A stretch of DNA of 64,000 nucleotides from Cyanobium sp. CH-040 (GTDB taxonomy: Bacteria; Cyanobacteriota; Cyanobacteriia; PCC-6307; Cyanobiaceae). The position numbers and the translations under genes are program-made. The notes beneath the pieces were generated by a model. The model made no database searches, was not told the origin of the DNA, and worked only from the letters and a program-made list of their open reading frames with translations. Below, in pieces: positions 26,541 through 38,754 of this stretch (the stretch's first letter is position 1; every line of letters starts with the position of its first letter). Location: assembly GCF_024346135.1 (NCBI RefSeq), contig NZ_JAGQCJ010000004.1, forward strand, positions 1 through 64,000, given 5' to 3'.

Positions 26541-27734
26541 ATGCAGCCCTGGCTTCCCCCTGGCGCTCAGGCCACGACCCTGGTGGCAGCGCTGGTGATC
26601 GGCGGCTGCGCCGCCCATGCGCCTCAGGCCCGGCAGCCGCCGGCGGTGCAGGTGGAGGCCATCGGTGACGCTGCGTTCAGCCCTGGGATCGAGATGGTGA
26701 GCCAGCTCTCCACCACCACCGATGTGGCGCTCCGGCCCCAGGTGGAGGGCCGCGTGGTGCAGATCCTGGTGCAGCAGGGCCAGCGGGTGGAGGCCGGCCA
26801 GCCGATCCTGGTGCTCGACAACGCCCAGCAGCGGGCGGCTCTCGATGCGGCCCGCGCCGAGGCCCGCCGGGACGCCGTTAATGCCCAGCGCTACACCTTC
26901 CTGCAGCAGCGGGGCGCGGTGTCTGCCCGGGAACGGGACTTCTATGTGACCCAGGCGATCACCAGCCGGGATCAGGCCCGGGTGCGCGAAGCCGACCTGG
27001 CCTACAAGGTGGTGCGGGCGCCGATCAGCGGCCTGATCGGCAACCTCTCCTCGGTACAGCTGGGGGATGTGGTGCGCGCCGGGCAGGTGATCACCGGCAT
27101 CGTCGACAACACCAGCCTCTACACCCTGATGGATGTGCCGGCCACCCAGGCCAGGCAGGTGGCGATGGGCCAGACGGTGGAACTGGAAGCCCAGACCACA
27201 CCCCCGATCAGCGGCAGCGGCCGGGTGGTGTTCATCTCCCCCTACTTCGGTGTCCGGGGCGGCCCGCAGTCCCCCAACAGTGTGCTCGTGAAGGCTGAGT
27301 TCGCGAACCCCACCGGCGACCTGAAGGCCGGCATGTTCGTGAGGAACCGCATTCTCACCAGCCGCACCCGCCAGCTCTCGGTGCCGGTGCAGGCGGTGCA
27401 GATGCAGGCCCAGCAGCCGTTTGTGTACAGGGTGGTGCCGCTGGCCCAGGTGCTGCCTGACATCCGCGAGTCCCCGCGGATTCCCGAGCTGCAGAAGCGC
27501 AGGCTGGAAGCCCTGCCTCCCACCAGCCCCGTGGTGCTGCAGACGCCGGTGCGCCTGGGGCCCCTGGAGGGCAATCGCTATCCGCTGCTCTCGGGCCTGC
27601 AGGCCGGAGACCGGGTGGTGGTGAGCAACACCGCCCTGCTGCGCTCGGGCATGCCGGTGCGGATCGCCACGGGGCCCACCGCCCCGCCGACGTCCCCGCC
27701 GCCAGCCACGAAACCTGCGCGTACTGCCGGATAG
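26541..27734 (+). CDS. RND efflux periplasmic adaptor, first module (lipoprotein)
   Basis: 397 residues. The N-terminus is a lipoprotein signal with lipobox 'VIGGC' (Cys about residue 22). The adaptor core shows the paired lipoyl halves ('TTDVALRPQVEGRVVQILVQ' with 'GQRVEAGQPILVLD', and 'AYKVVRAPISGLIGNLSSVQ'), separated by a coiled hairpin ('RAALDAARAEARRDAVNAQR'), then beta-barrel and membrane-proximal parts. The AcrA/MexA family bridges an RND pump to an outer-membrane channel. The Pro/Ala/Thr-rich C-terminus is unstructured. The permease follows 11 bases downstream. It is divergent from rarA across 89 bases. Confidence 0.9.
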   Translation: MQPWLPPGAQATTLVAALVIGGCAAHAPQARQPPAVQVEAIGDAAFSPGIEMVSQLSTTTDVALRPQVEGRVVQILVQQGQRVEAGQPILVLDNAQQRAALDAARAEARRDAVNAQRYTFLQQRGAVSARERDFYVTQAITSRDQARVREADLAYKVVRAPISGLIGNLSSVQLGDVVRAGQVITGIVDNTSLYTLMDVPATQARQVAMGQTVELEAQTTPPISGSGRVVFISPYFGVRGGPQSPNSVLVKAEFANPTGDLKAGMFVRNRILTSRTRQLSVPVQAVQMQAQQPFVYRVVPLAQVLPDIRESPRIPELQKRRLEALPPTSPVVLQTPVRLGPLEGNRYPLLSGLQAGDRVVVSNTALLRSGMPVRIATGPTAPPTSPPPATKPARTAG

Positions 27735-27745
27735 GGCGCGCCGCC

Positions 27746-30700
27746 ATGTCTCTCTCTGACCCCTTCATCAGGCGGCCGGTGCTCACCACGGTGTGCAGCG
27801 TCCTGATCGTGCTGGTTGGGCTGATCAGCATCCCCGCCCTGCCGATCGAGAACCTGCCCAACATCGCGCCCCCGCAGATCCAGGTGACCGCCACCTACGG
27901 CGGCGCCAACTCCCTGGTCACCGAGCAGGCCGTGACCAATGTGCTGGAGCAGCAGATCAACGGCGTTCCGGGCGCCGATTACATCTCCTCGCTTACCACC
28001 AGCACCGGCTCCAGCACGGTGAACGTGTTCTTCGACAAGGGCACGGACATCAACATCGACCAGGTGAACGTGCAGAACCGGGTGTCGCTGGCGATGCCCC
28101 AGCTACCCCAGCAGGTGAGCAGCACCGGCGTGTCGGTGAAGCAGACCACACCCTCGATCCTGCTGGCCTATCAGGTGTCCTCCAGCGCGGGGCAATTCGA
28201 TGCGGCCTATCTCAACGGCCTCATCTATCAGCGCCTCTACTACCAGCTCGGCCGCGTTCCGGGGGTGGCCCAGGTGGCGCTCTTCGGCGGCAGCCAGCCG
28301 GCCTTCTGGCTGTTCGTGGATCCACTCAAGCTGGCGGCGAACCGCATCACCGCCGATCAGGTGGTGGCGGCGGTGGCCAGCCAGAACACGGTCGCGGTGG
28401 GCGGGCTTGTGGGCGGACCGCCGGCCGGTGGTGATCAGCTGTTCACCTATCCGATTCTGGTGGAGGACAACGGCAACCTGGTGTCGATCGATCAGTTCAA
28501 CCAGCTGGTGATCGGCCGCACGCCCCAGGGCAATCTGCTGCGTCTCCGGGATGTGGGTGAGGCCACCTATGGGTTCTCCTCCTTCTCCACCCAGGGTGTG
28601 GACATCAAGGGCTATCCGTCGATCACGATCGGGGTCTACCAGACACCGGACAGCAATGCCCTGAAGGTGTCCCAGGCGGTGGTGGCGCTGATGCAGGAGT
28701 TCTCCCAGCAGCTGCCGCCGGACGTCACCCTGGTGCAGATCTATGACGTCGGCCAGTTCATCGAATCCGCGGTGGACGGCGTGGTGGATGCGCTGGGACT
28801 GGCGATCGTGCTCGTGCTCTCGATCCTGCTGCTCTTCCTGCAGGACTGGCGCTCCACGGTGGTGCCCAGCCTGGCGATTCCGGTGGCCCTGGTGGGCACC
28901 TTCGCCTTCATTCAGGTGTTCGGCTTCTCCATCAACCAGCTCACCCTCCTGGGCCTGGTGCTGGCCACCGGCCTGGTGGTGGATGACGCCATCGTGGTGG
29001 TGGAGGGGGTGACGGCCAAGATCGAGGCGGGCATGCGGCCCCGTCAGGCCGCCCAGGCCTGCATGGGGGAACTCTTCGGCGCCATCATCGCCACCTCACT
29101 GGTGCTGATGGCGGTGTTCGTGCCGGTGGCCTTCTATCCGGGCGGCATCGGCATCATCTACCGCCAGTTCGCGCTCACGATCGCCTTCTCCATCGGCATC
29201 TCCACCTTCAACGCCATCACCTTCTCGCCGATGATGGCGGGTCTGCTGTTCAGATCCGAGGCGGCGGGACGCCCGCGGGGCTGGGGATGGCCCATCGGCG
29301 GCGTGCTGCTCGGTCTGGCCTTCGGCCGCTTCAGCGCCGCGTCCTTCGGGCCCGGCGCCTACGTCTTCGGCCTGGTGCTGTTCGGCCTGGCCGGGTTCCG
29401 CCTGGCCTGGATCTTCGACGGCTTCAACGCCGCCTTCCATCGGCTCCAGGGTGGCTACAGCCGACTGCTGCGGGTGCTCATCCGTCGGCGCCGGCTGGTG
29501 ATGGCCGCGCTCGGCGCCGGCATCGTGCTCACCGCCTACGCGTTCAACGCCCTCCCCACCGCCTTCATCCCGGAGGAGGACCAGGGCTACGGGCTGGGCA
29601 TCTTCCAGCTGCAGAGCGGCGCCTCGCTCAACGAAACGCAGCGGGTGGGTCTGCAGATCGCGGAACTGCTGCGCGAGGAGGAGGACATCACTTCCGCAGC
29701 GATCATCAGCGGCGCCGGCTTCAACGGCAACAGCCCTGACCAGGGCCTGTTCTTCTTCGGTCTCAGGCCTCTGGAGGAGCGCTCCGGCAGCGCCCACCGG
29801 GCTCCGGCGATCGTGGCCCGGCTGAACGCCCGCCTGGGTGACTTCAGCACCGGCCTGGCGGGGGCGTCCCAGCCGCCCGCCATCCCGGGGTTCTCGGCCC
29901 AGGGGGGCTTCTACTTCCAGTTCAACGACCTCAGCGAGGGTGGGTACAGCTTCGAGGAGCTGGATGAGCAGGTGCAGAGCCTGCTGCTGGCGGGTCAGGC
30001 CAGCGGGGACTTCTCCAGCCTCTACACCCAGTTCATTCCCAGCTCGCCTGCCTTCGGCCTGAGCATCGACCGTTCTGCCATGGGGGCCCTGAACATCGAC
30101 TTTCAGCAGGCGATGCAGACGATCGCCATCCTCGCCGGTGGCAACTATTCCGGTCTCACCTATGAGGGCGGCCAGGTGCGCAACATCTATGTGCAGGCGG
30201 CCGAGAGTGGCCGCAGCCGGCTCGAGGACATCCTCAGCTACTACGTCGGCAACCGCGACGGTGAGCTGATCCAGGTGTCCCAGTTCGCCCGGGCCGATCT
30301 CACCAGCGCGCCACCGGTGATCAGCCACTACAACCTCTACCGCACGATCCTGGTGCAGGGAGTCGAAGCCGCGGGCAGGAGCTCGGGCCAGGCGCTGGCG
30401 GCGATCCAGCGCGTCTTCCGGGACCAGGACTTCAACAACATCGGCTCTGCCTTCACCGGCATCGCCTCCCTTCAGCTCTCGGCCGGCAATGCCAGCGTGC
30501 TGGTGTTCGGTCTCGGCATCCTGTTCGTGTTTCTCGTGCTCTCCGCCCAGTACGAGAGCTACGTGACGCCGGTGATCATCCTGATGACGGTGCCGCTGGC
30601 CATGCTGGGCGCCCTGGTGTTCCTGGCACTGCGCTCGATCGACCTGAACATCTATGCCCAGGTGGGGCTGGTGACCCTGATCGGTCTGGCGGCCAAGAAC

Positions 30701-31045
30701 GGCATCCTGATCGTGGAACTGGCGGAGCAGCAGCAGCGGGAACGAGGCCTGGCGCCGGCCGCTGCCGTGATGGCCGCGGCCGAATCCCGCCTGCGCCCGA
30801 TCCTGATGACCGCCATCGCCTCCCTGGCCGGCTTCCTGCCCCTGGTGCTGGCCACCACGGCCGGGGCCAACAGCCAGCAGTCGCTTGGCACGGTGATCTT
30901 CGGTGGCCTGCTGGTGGCCACGGTGCTCTCCCTCGGCGTGGTACCGCCCTTCTATGTGGTGGTGAAGGCTCTGCAGGAGCGCTTCACAGGCCCAGGGATT
31001 CCAGACCCGGCTGGATCGGAGGCCAGGGCTGAGCCGGGTGCCTGA
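27746..31045 (+). CDS. RND (HAE1/AcrB-type) efflux permease, first module
   Basis: 1099 residues. The proton-relay residues are intact: D413-D414 in TM4 ('LATGLVVDDAIVVVEG') and K984 in TM10 ('GLAAKNGILIVELAE'), matching AcrB D407, D408 and K940. The N-terminus 'FIRRPVLTTVCSVLIVLVGL' starts TM1. Two large periplasmic loops with porter and docking subdomains follow TM1 and TM7. The D414-to-K984 distance is about 38 residues longer than in AcrB; the extra length lies around residues 500-565, between TM6 and TM7, and contains two hydrophobic stretches ('PIGGVLLGLAFGRFSAASF', 'YVFGLVLFGLAGFRLAWIF'). It exports hydrophobic or amphipathic compounds using the proton gradient; substrate unknown. Confidence 0.93.
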   Translation: MSLSDPFIRRPVLTTVCSVLIVLVGLISIPALPIENLPNIAPPQIQVTATYGGANSLVTEQAVTNVLEQQINGVPGADYISSLTTSTGSSTVNVFFDKGTDINIDQVNVQNRVSLAMPQLPQQVSSTGVSVKQTTPSILLAYQVSSSAGQFDAAYLNGLIYQRLYYQLGRVPGVAQVALFGGSQPAFWLFVDPLKLAANRITADQVVAAVASQNTVAVGGLVGGPPAGGDQLFTYPILVEDNGNLVSIDQFNQLVIGRTPQGNLLRLRDVGEATYGFSSFSTQGVDIKGYPSITIGVYQTPDSNALKVSQAVVALMQEFSQQLPPDVTLVQIYDVGQFIESAVDGVVDALGLAIVLVLSILLLFLQDWRSTVVPSLAIPVALVGTFAFIQVFGFSINQLTLLGLVLATGLVVDDAIVVVEGVTAKIEAGMRPRQAAQACMGELFGAIIATSLVLMAVFVPVAFYPGGIGIIYRQFALTIAFSIGISTFNAITFSPMMAGLLFRSEAAGRPRGWGWPIGGVLLGLAFGRFSAASFGPGAYVFGLVLFGLAGFRLAWIFDGFNAAFHRLQGGYSRLLRVLIRRRRLVMAALGAGIVLTAYAFNALPTAFIPEEDQGYGLGIFQLQSGASLNETQRVGLQIAELLREEEDITSAAIISGAGFNGNSPDQGLFFFGLRPLEERSGSAHRAPAIVARLNARLGDFSTGLAGASQPPAIPGFSAQGGFYFQFNDLSEGGYSFEELDEQVQSLLLAGQASGDFSSLYTQFIPSSPAFGLSIDRSAMGALNIDFQQAMQTIAILAGGNYSGLTYEGGQVRNIYVQAAESGRSRLEDILSYYVGNRDGELIQVSQFARADLTSAPPVISHYNLYRTILVQGVEAAGRSSGQALAAIQRVFRDQDFNNIGSAFTGIASLQLSAGNASVLVFGLGILFVFLVLSAQYESYVTPVIILMTVPLAMLGALVFLALRSIDLNIYAQVGLVTLIGLAAKNGILIVELAEQQQRERGLAPAAAVMAAAESRLRPILMTAIASLAGFLPLVLATTAGANSQQSLGTVIFGGLLVATVLSLGVVPPFYVVVKALQERFTGPGIPDPAGSEARAEPGA

Positions 31046-31103
31046 GCTGAACCGCTGACGCCTGCTCGCCCGCCCATGGCCGCTGCCGTGCGGTACGGGC
31101 ACA

Positions 31104-32225
31104 ATGACCCGGTCTGCCTGCTGCCGGGGCGTGCTGATTCGCCGGTTGTCCGCTCTGGCTCTGATGACCGGAGGCAGCCCTGGGCTCGTGGCCTGCGCCC
31201 GCCAGCCGGTCACGGCGCCGCCAACCCTGGTGCCGGTGGAGGCCGCGCCGGTGCAGTCCTCGGCCTTCGCGGACCAGCTCACCACCGTCGGCACCCTGGA
31301 ATCGGTGGAGAAGGTCTCCCTGGCGGCCAGGGCGGGGGGACGCATCGAGCGCATCCTGGTGCGGGAGGGGGAGGTGGTGCAGGCCGGGCAGCTGATGGTG
31401 GTGCTGGATCAGAAACAGAGTCAGGCCGAGCTGGCGGCGGCCCGGGCCACCATGGAGCAGAACCGGATCGACTTCAGACGCTACGAATTCCTGGCGGCCC
31501 AGGGGGCAGCCAGTGCCTTCCAGCGCGATCGCTTCCGGGAAGCCTTCCTGCAGTCCCAGGAAAACGTGCGGATCCGGCAGGCCGATCTGGCCTTCAAGGA
31601 CCTGCGGGCCCCCATCACCGGCGTCGTCAGCGACCTGGAGGTGAAGGTGGGGGATGTGATCCGGGAGGGCACCCCGTTCACCAGCCTGATCCGCAACGAC
31701 CGCCTGCAGGTGCGCGTGGAGGTGCCCGCGGTCCACGCCTCCCGCGTGCGGCTTGGGCAGCAGGTGTTCGTGGAGGCTCCCGGTGGCGGCGGCACCCTGG
31801 CCAGCGGCCGGGTGAGCTTCGTCGACCCCAACGTCACGGCCGACACCCAGGGACTGCTGGTGACGATGCCCTTCGACAACCCCGGTCCGGACCTGCGCAA
31901 CGGCATGCGCCTGCGCACCCGCGTGGTGTTCGACACCCGGCCGCAGTTCGCGGTGCCGTTCAGCGCCGTGCGGCAGACCTCCGGGCAGAGCTTCGTGTTC
32001 CGCGTCGGTGGACTGCAGGAGCTCAGGGCCAATCCCGGACAGCTCACCGAGCAGCAGCTGGCCACCCTCCCGGCCGATGGCGCCTATGCCCTGCAGACCC
32101 CCGTGGAGCTCGGTGCCGTGCAGGGCGACCGCTACCCGGTGCTCAAGGGCCTGCAACCGGGTGAGCGGGTGATCACCACCAACCTGATCAGGCTCCGGCA
32201 CGGCACGCCGGTGGTGGTCAAGTGA
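31104..32225 (+). CDS. RND efflux periplasmic adaptor, second module (lipoprotein)
   Basis: 373 residues. A lipoprotein-type signal ends at 'GLVAC'. The family core is clear: 'KVSLAARAGGRIERILVREG' and 'DLAFKDLRAPITGVVSDLEV' form the two lipoyl halves, with 'LAAARATMEQNRIDFRRYEF' as the helical hairpin, then 'NDRLQVRVEVPAVHASRVRL' in the barrel. It is clearly paralogous to the adaptor at 26541 but has diverged strongly. It lies 58 bases after the first permease and 11 bases before the second, so all four genes probably form one transcript. Confidence 0.9.
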   Translation: MTRSACCRGVLIRRLSALALMTGGSPGLVACARQPVTAPPTLVPVEAAPVQSSAFADQLTTVGTLESVEKVSLAARAGGRIERILVREGEVVQAGQLMVVLDQKQSQAELAAARATMEQNRIDFRRYEFLAAQGAASAFQRDRFREAFLQSQENVRIRQADLAFKDLRAPITGVVSDLEVKVGDVIREGTPFTSLIRNDRLQVRVEVPAVHASRVRLGQQVFVEAPGGGGTLASGRVSFVDPNVTADTQGLLVTMPFDNPGPDLRNGMRLRTRVVFDTRPQFAVPFSAVRQTSGQSFVFRVGGLQELRANPGQLTEQQLATLPADGAYALQTPVELGAVQGDRYPVLKGLQPGERVITTNLIRLRHGTPVVVK

Positions 32226-32236
32226 GGCCCTAGCTG

Positions 32237-35200
32237 ATGTCTCCTTCCAACACCTTCATCACCCGGCCGGTCCTCACCACGGTCTGCAGCCTGTTGATCG
32301 TGATCGTCGGTCTGATCGCCATCCCCGTGCTGCCGGTGGAGAACCTGCCGGACATCGCCCCTCCCACGGTCACCGTGCGAGCCGTCTATCCCGGTGCGGA
32401 TGCCATCTCGGTGGAGGAGGGCGTGACCTCGGTGCTGGAGCAGCAGATCAACGGCGTGCAGGACATGGAGTTCATCACCTCCACCAGTTCTGCCGATGGG
32501 GTCTCCAGCATCACCATCTCCTTTGCCAGTGGCACGAACGGGGACATCAACCAGGTGAATGTCCAGAACAGTGTGTCCCTGGCCGAACCGAGGCTGCCCC
32601 AGGAAGTGCGGCAGACCGGCGTCAGTGTTCAGAAGGCTTCGAATTCGATTCTGCTTGTTTATAACTTCGCATCAGAGGATCCGCAGAATCCCTACAGCGT
32701 CGAGTTTCTCTCCGGTCTGCTCGATCAGAACCTCACCGATCCGATCCGCCGTGTTCGTGGCGTCGGCTCCCTCACCTATTTCGGCAACCGCCAGCTGGCT
32801 TACCGGATCTGGCTCGATCCCGGTCGCCTCACGTCCGTCGGCCTCACCTCGGCCGATGTGCGGGCGGCATTGCAGAGCCAGAACCGCCTGGTGCCCGCCG
32901 GACAGGTGGGTGGCGAGCCCTCGCCGGACGGCCAGCCCTACACCTTCACCGTGCAGCTGCAGGGCCGTCTGCGCTCGCTTGAGGAATTCGAGAATCTCAT
33001 CCTCAGGCGCATGGGCGATGGGTCGCTGATCCGGCTCAAGGATGTGGGCCGCGTGTCCCTCGGGGGTGAGACCTTCAACATCGGTGCCACCGACATCAAC
33101 GGCGTGCCCTCGGTGGGCATGGCGATCTACCAGCTCAGTGGCAGCAATGCCGTTGACGTTTCGGCCGGTGTGGAGAAGGTGATCGAGGACTTCCGGGCCA
33201 GCCTGCCCCCCGGCGTGAAGGCGGAGAAGATCTACGACACCACTGACTTCATCAACGCCTCGATCCGGGGCGTGGCCAATGCCCTGCGGGATGCGGTCGT
33301 GCTGGTGGTGCTGGTGCTGTTCCTCTTCCTGCAGGACTGGAAGTCGACCCTCGTGCCGGGGATCGCCATCCCGGTGGCTCTGATCGGCACCTTCGCCGGT
33401 GTGCTGGCGGCCGGATTCTCCCTGAACCAGCTCACCCTGTTCGGGCTGGTGCTGGCCACCGGACTGGTGGTGGACGACGCCATCACGGTGATCGAGGACA
33501 CCACCAGCAAGAAGCAGTCGGGACTGGGGGCCATCAGGGCGGCCATGGCCACCATGGATGAGCTGTTCTCCGCGGTGATCGCCACCTCCCTGGTGCTGTT
33601 CGCGGTGTTCGTGCCGGTGCTGTTCTTCCCAGGCGCCACCGGCACGATCTACAAGCAGTTCGCCGCCACGATCATCTTCTCGGTGGCGATCTCCACCTTT
33701 AATGCCCTCAGCTTCTCGCCCATGCTCTCGGGTCTGCTGCTGGGGCTGGAAGGGGGCACGCCCTCCCGCCGCACCTACGGCATCGGTGGCGGCTTCGTGG
33801 GCTTCGTCTATGGACTGCTGTCCGCCGGCGGAGGCGTGGTGCCGGCGCTGCTGGCGACCCTGGCCGGCGTGCTCGTCGGCTTCGCGCTCAAGCTGACCAC
33901 CGGGCTTCCCCTGCGCCTGCCTTTCGCCATCGGCGGTGCCGCCGCAGGTGTGGTCTTCGGTGGCCTGGCCAATCCCCTGCCGGTGGTGATCTTCACCGCC
34001 ATCGGCCTGCTGCTGGGCTTCTTTCTCGACCCCATCTTCGCCGTCTTCAACCGCTTCTACGGCCGTGTCGAGAGCGGTTACAGGGGCCTGCTCGGCTGGG
34101 TTCTCGACCACCGCCGCGTTGTCATGGGCCTGCTGGCGGGCGGCATCGCCCTCACGGCCGTGGCCTTCAATGTGATGCCTTCGGGTTTTGTGCCCACGGA
34201 GGACCAGGGTTATGCCATCGGCTTCGTGCAGGCTGCCGACGGGGTGTCGCTGGAGCGCACCGAGGCGATCAATCAGGAGGTGGCGGAAATCCTGCGAACG
34301 GAGCAGGAGAACGGCGTGCAGAGCGCCGCTCTCTTCAGCGGGGCCAGCCTGCAGGGCAATGCTCCCAACCGCGGCATTTTCTTCCTCGGCACCGAGAACT
34401 GGGATCAGCGCCAGTCACCTGAGCGCAGTGTCGCGGCGATCGTGGCGCGTCTCAACGACAAACTCCAGAGGGTGGAGGATGCCCGGGTGTTCGTCGTCGA
34501 GCCTCCAGCCGTGCCCGGCTATGGCACCGGGGATGGTTTCGAGCTGCAATTGCTCGATCAGAGCGGCGGTGCCTTCTCCCTGCCCGAGCTGGCCGAGCAG
34601 GCCAGCACCCTGATCCGCAACGCCACGCAGACCGGTGTGTTCAGCCGGGTGTTCACCCAGTTCTCGCCGGAAAGTCCGCAGCTGGAGGTGCTCGTGGACC
34701 GGGATCGCATGGCGGCCCTGGGGATTGATTATGGCGATGCCATGAGCACCTTCAGCTTCTATTTCGGTGGCTCCTACGTGAACGACACGTTCGTGGAGGG
34801 TCAGGCCAGGCGCGTCTACATCCAGGCAGATGAGGCTTATCGATCCACTCCCGAATCACTGACCGAGCTGTTTGTGCGCAACGGCAACGGAGATCAGGTG
34901 CCGCTCTCGGAGTTCTTCGCGGTACGCCCCATCACCGGTCCGTCTGTGATCCCCAGATTCAACCTCTTCCGGTCCATCCAGGTGGAAGGCAATGCCGCTG
35001 CGGGCAGGAGCTCCGGTGAAGCCATCAGCACCATCCGTTCCCAGTTCGAGCAGCTCAATGTGCCTGGTCTTGGTTATGACTGGACGGGAATTTCCCGCGA
35101 AGAGGTGAAGGCCGGCGCCTTGGCGATCGTGATCTTTGCCCTTGGCATCCTGGTGGTGTTCATGGTGCTCTCCGCGCAGTACGAGAGCTACACCGACCCC

Positions 35201-35659
35201 TTGATCATCCTGATGACGGTGCCCACCGCCATGCTGGGTGCCCTGCTCTTCCTTGCCGCTCGCGGTGAGGTGCTGAACATCTATGCCCAGGTGGGTCTGG
35301 TGATGCTGATCGGCCTGGCGGCCAAGAACGGCATCCTGATCGTGGATCTGGCCAACCAGCGCATGGCGGCCGGGGCAACGGCCCTGGTGGCGGCCCGGGA
35401 GGCTGCCCAGTCACGCCTGCGGCCGATCCTGATGACGGCGATCTCCTCCCTGTTCGGCTTCCTGCCCCTCGTGCTGGCCAGTGGTGCCGGGGCACGCAGC
35501 CAGTCCTCCCTGGGCACCGTGGTGTTCGGCGGGCTGCTGGTGGCCACCATCCTCTCGCTGCTGGTGGTGCCGGTGTTCTATGTGGTGATGAAGCAGTTCT
35601 TCGGCGAGGGCGGTGCCGACGCAGACACAGCCGCTTCCGCTCAGGAGAGCAGCGCCTGA
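32237..35659 (+). CDS. RND (HAE1/AcrB-type) efflux permease, second module, with expanded membrane region
   Basis: 1140 residues. Paralog of the permease at 27746: 'FITRPVLTTVCSLLIVIVGL' in TM1, D413-D414 in 'LATGLVVDDAITVIED' and K1030 in 'GLAAKNGILIVDLAN' form the proton relay. D414 to K1030 is about 84 residues longer than in AcrB. The added stretch, residues about 500-612 between TM6 and TM7, has several hydrophobic runs ('GIGGGFVGFVYGLLSAGG', 'VVPALLATLAGVLVGFAL', 'IGGAAAGVVFGGLANPLPV', 'VIFTAIGLLLGFFLDPIF'), enough for two to four extra membrane helices. The rest is normal for a tripartite drug pump. No outer-membrane channel gene is near. Confidence 0.93.
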   Translation: MSPSNTFITRPVLTTVCSLLIVIVGLIAIPVLPVENLPDIAPPTVTVRAVYPGADAISVEEGVTSVLEQQINGVQDMEFITSTSSADGVSSITISFASGTNGDINQVNVQNSVSLAEPRLPQEVRQTGVSVQKASNSILLVYNFASEDPQNPYSVEFLSGLLDQNLTDPIRRVRGVGSLTYFGNRQLAYRIWLDPGRLTSVGLTSADVRAALQSQNRLVPAGQVGGEPSPDGQPYTFTVQLQGRLRSLEEFENLILRRMGDGSLIRLKDVGRVSLGGETFNIGATDINGVPSVGMAIYQLSGSNAVDVSAGVEKVIEDFRASLPPGVKAEKIYDTTDFINASIRGVANALRDAVVLVVLVLFLFLQDWKSTLVPGIAIPVALIGTFAGVLAAGFSLNQLTLFGLVLATGLVVDDAITVIEDTTSKKQSGLGAIRAAMATMDELFSAVIATSLVLFAVFVPVLFFPGATGTIYKQFAATIIFSVAISTFNALSFSPMLSGLLLGLEGGTPSRRTYGIGGGFVGFVYGLLSAGGGVVPALLATLAGVLVGFALKLTTGLPLRLPFAIGGAAAGVVFGGLANPLPVVIFTAIGLLLGFFLDPIFAVFNRFYGRVESGYRGLLGWVLDHRRVVMGLLAGGIALTAVAFNVMPSGFVPTEDQGYAIGFVQAADGVSLERTEAINQEVAEILRTEQENGVQSAALFSGASLQGNAPNRGIFFLGTENWDQRQSPERSVAAIVARLNDKLQRVEDARVFVVEPPAVPGYGTGDGFELQLLDQSGGAFSLPELAEQASTLIRNATQTGVFSRVFTQFSPESPQLEVLVDRDRMAALGIDYGDAMSTFSFYFGGSYVNDTFVEGQARRVYIQADEAYRSTPESLTELFVRNGNGDQVPLSEFFAVRPITGPSVIPRFNLFRSIQVEGNAAAGRSSGEAISTIRSQFEQLNVPGLGYDWTGISREEVKAGALAIVIFALGILVVFMVLSAQYESYTDPLIILMTVPTAMLGALLFLAARGEVLNIYAQVGLVMLIGLAAKNGILIVDLANQRMAAGATALVAAREAAQSRLRPILMTAISSLFGFLPLVLASGAGARSQSSLGTVVFGGLLVATILSLLVVPVFYVVMKQFFGEGGADADTAASAQESSA

Positions 35660-35687
35660 TGCCCCGTCTCACCTCTCGGAGCCGCTG

Positions 35688-38232
<2,545 letters not shown>

Positions 38233-38255
<23 letters not shown>

Positions 38256-38754
38256 ACCCGAACCCCGGCGCCGGGCGTGGCGGGCTGGAGTTGGCCCTCG
38301 GGGTGGCGGGCTGGGCGTTGCGGGGGCAGAAGCGCATCAGATCCTGGCCGGCCCGATCGAGGCGATCGCGCCGCTCGAAACTGTTCTCGGGTGCCGTCAC
38401 CGCCTGCTCGCGGATCTCCCAGAGCGCGTCCTTGCAGCTGCCCGGCAGCCGCGGATGGTCGAGTAGGGGATCGGCCTGCAGGCGGGCGCCATCGCAGTCC
38501 CCGGCCTGGTTCTCCCGGGCGCAGTTGAAGGTGGCCAGCTGCAGTTCGCGCAGCTGCTCACGCGTGGGATAGGGGGGCTCGCTGGCCCGGGCGGGCGTCT
38601 GGGCCGCAGGCGCCATGGCCAGCACCAGCAGCAGACCTGCCCAGCGCAGGAGTGCGGTGGCCAGCGGTCCTGGGCCGGGCCGCCGGCGGCCGGGGGACGG
38701 AGGGGAAGCGAAGCGGAGCATGGCTGTGGCGGGCCCTGCGGCAGAACCCATCAT
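38233..38754 (-). CDS. Small secreted cysteine-containing protein
   Basis: 173 residues from ATG 38754, whose ATGA overlaps the stop of the upstream FAD monooxygenase; an ATG at 38721 would remove a long N-region. A signal-peptide hydrophobic core ('ALLRWAGLLLVLAMAPAAQT') precedes the mature 'YPTREQLRELQLATFNCARE', 'GSCKDALWEIREQAVTAPEN' and 'RLDRAGQDLMRFCPRN'. Four cysteines are visible. The C-terminal tail is Pro/Gly-rich. No known family. The overlap suggests coupling with the monooxygenase, which may be structural rather than functional. Confidence 0.6.

Noticed and set aside
29096-31354. 752-codon open frame opposite the first RND permease
   Set aside because: Shadow of the permease, whose coding strand carries the proton-relay residues and family motifs.
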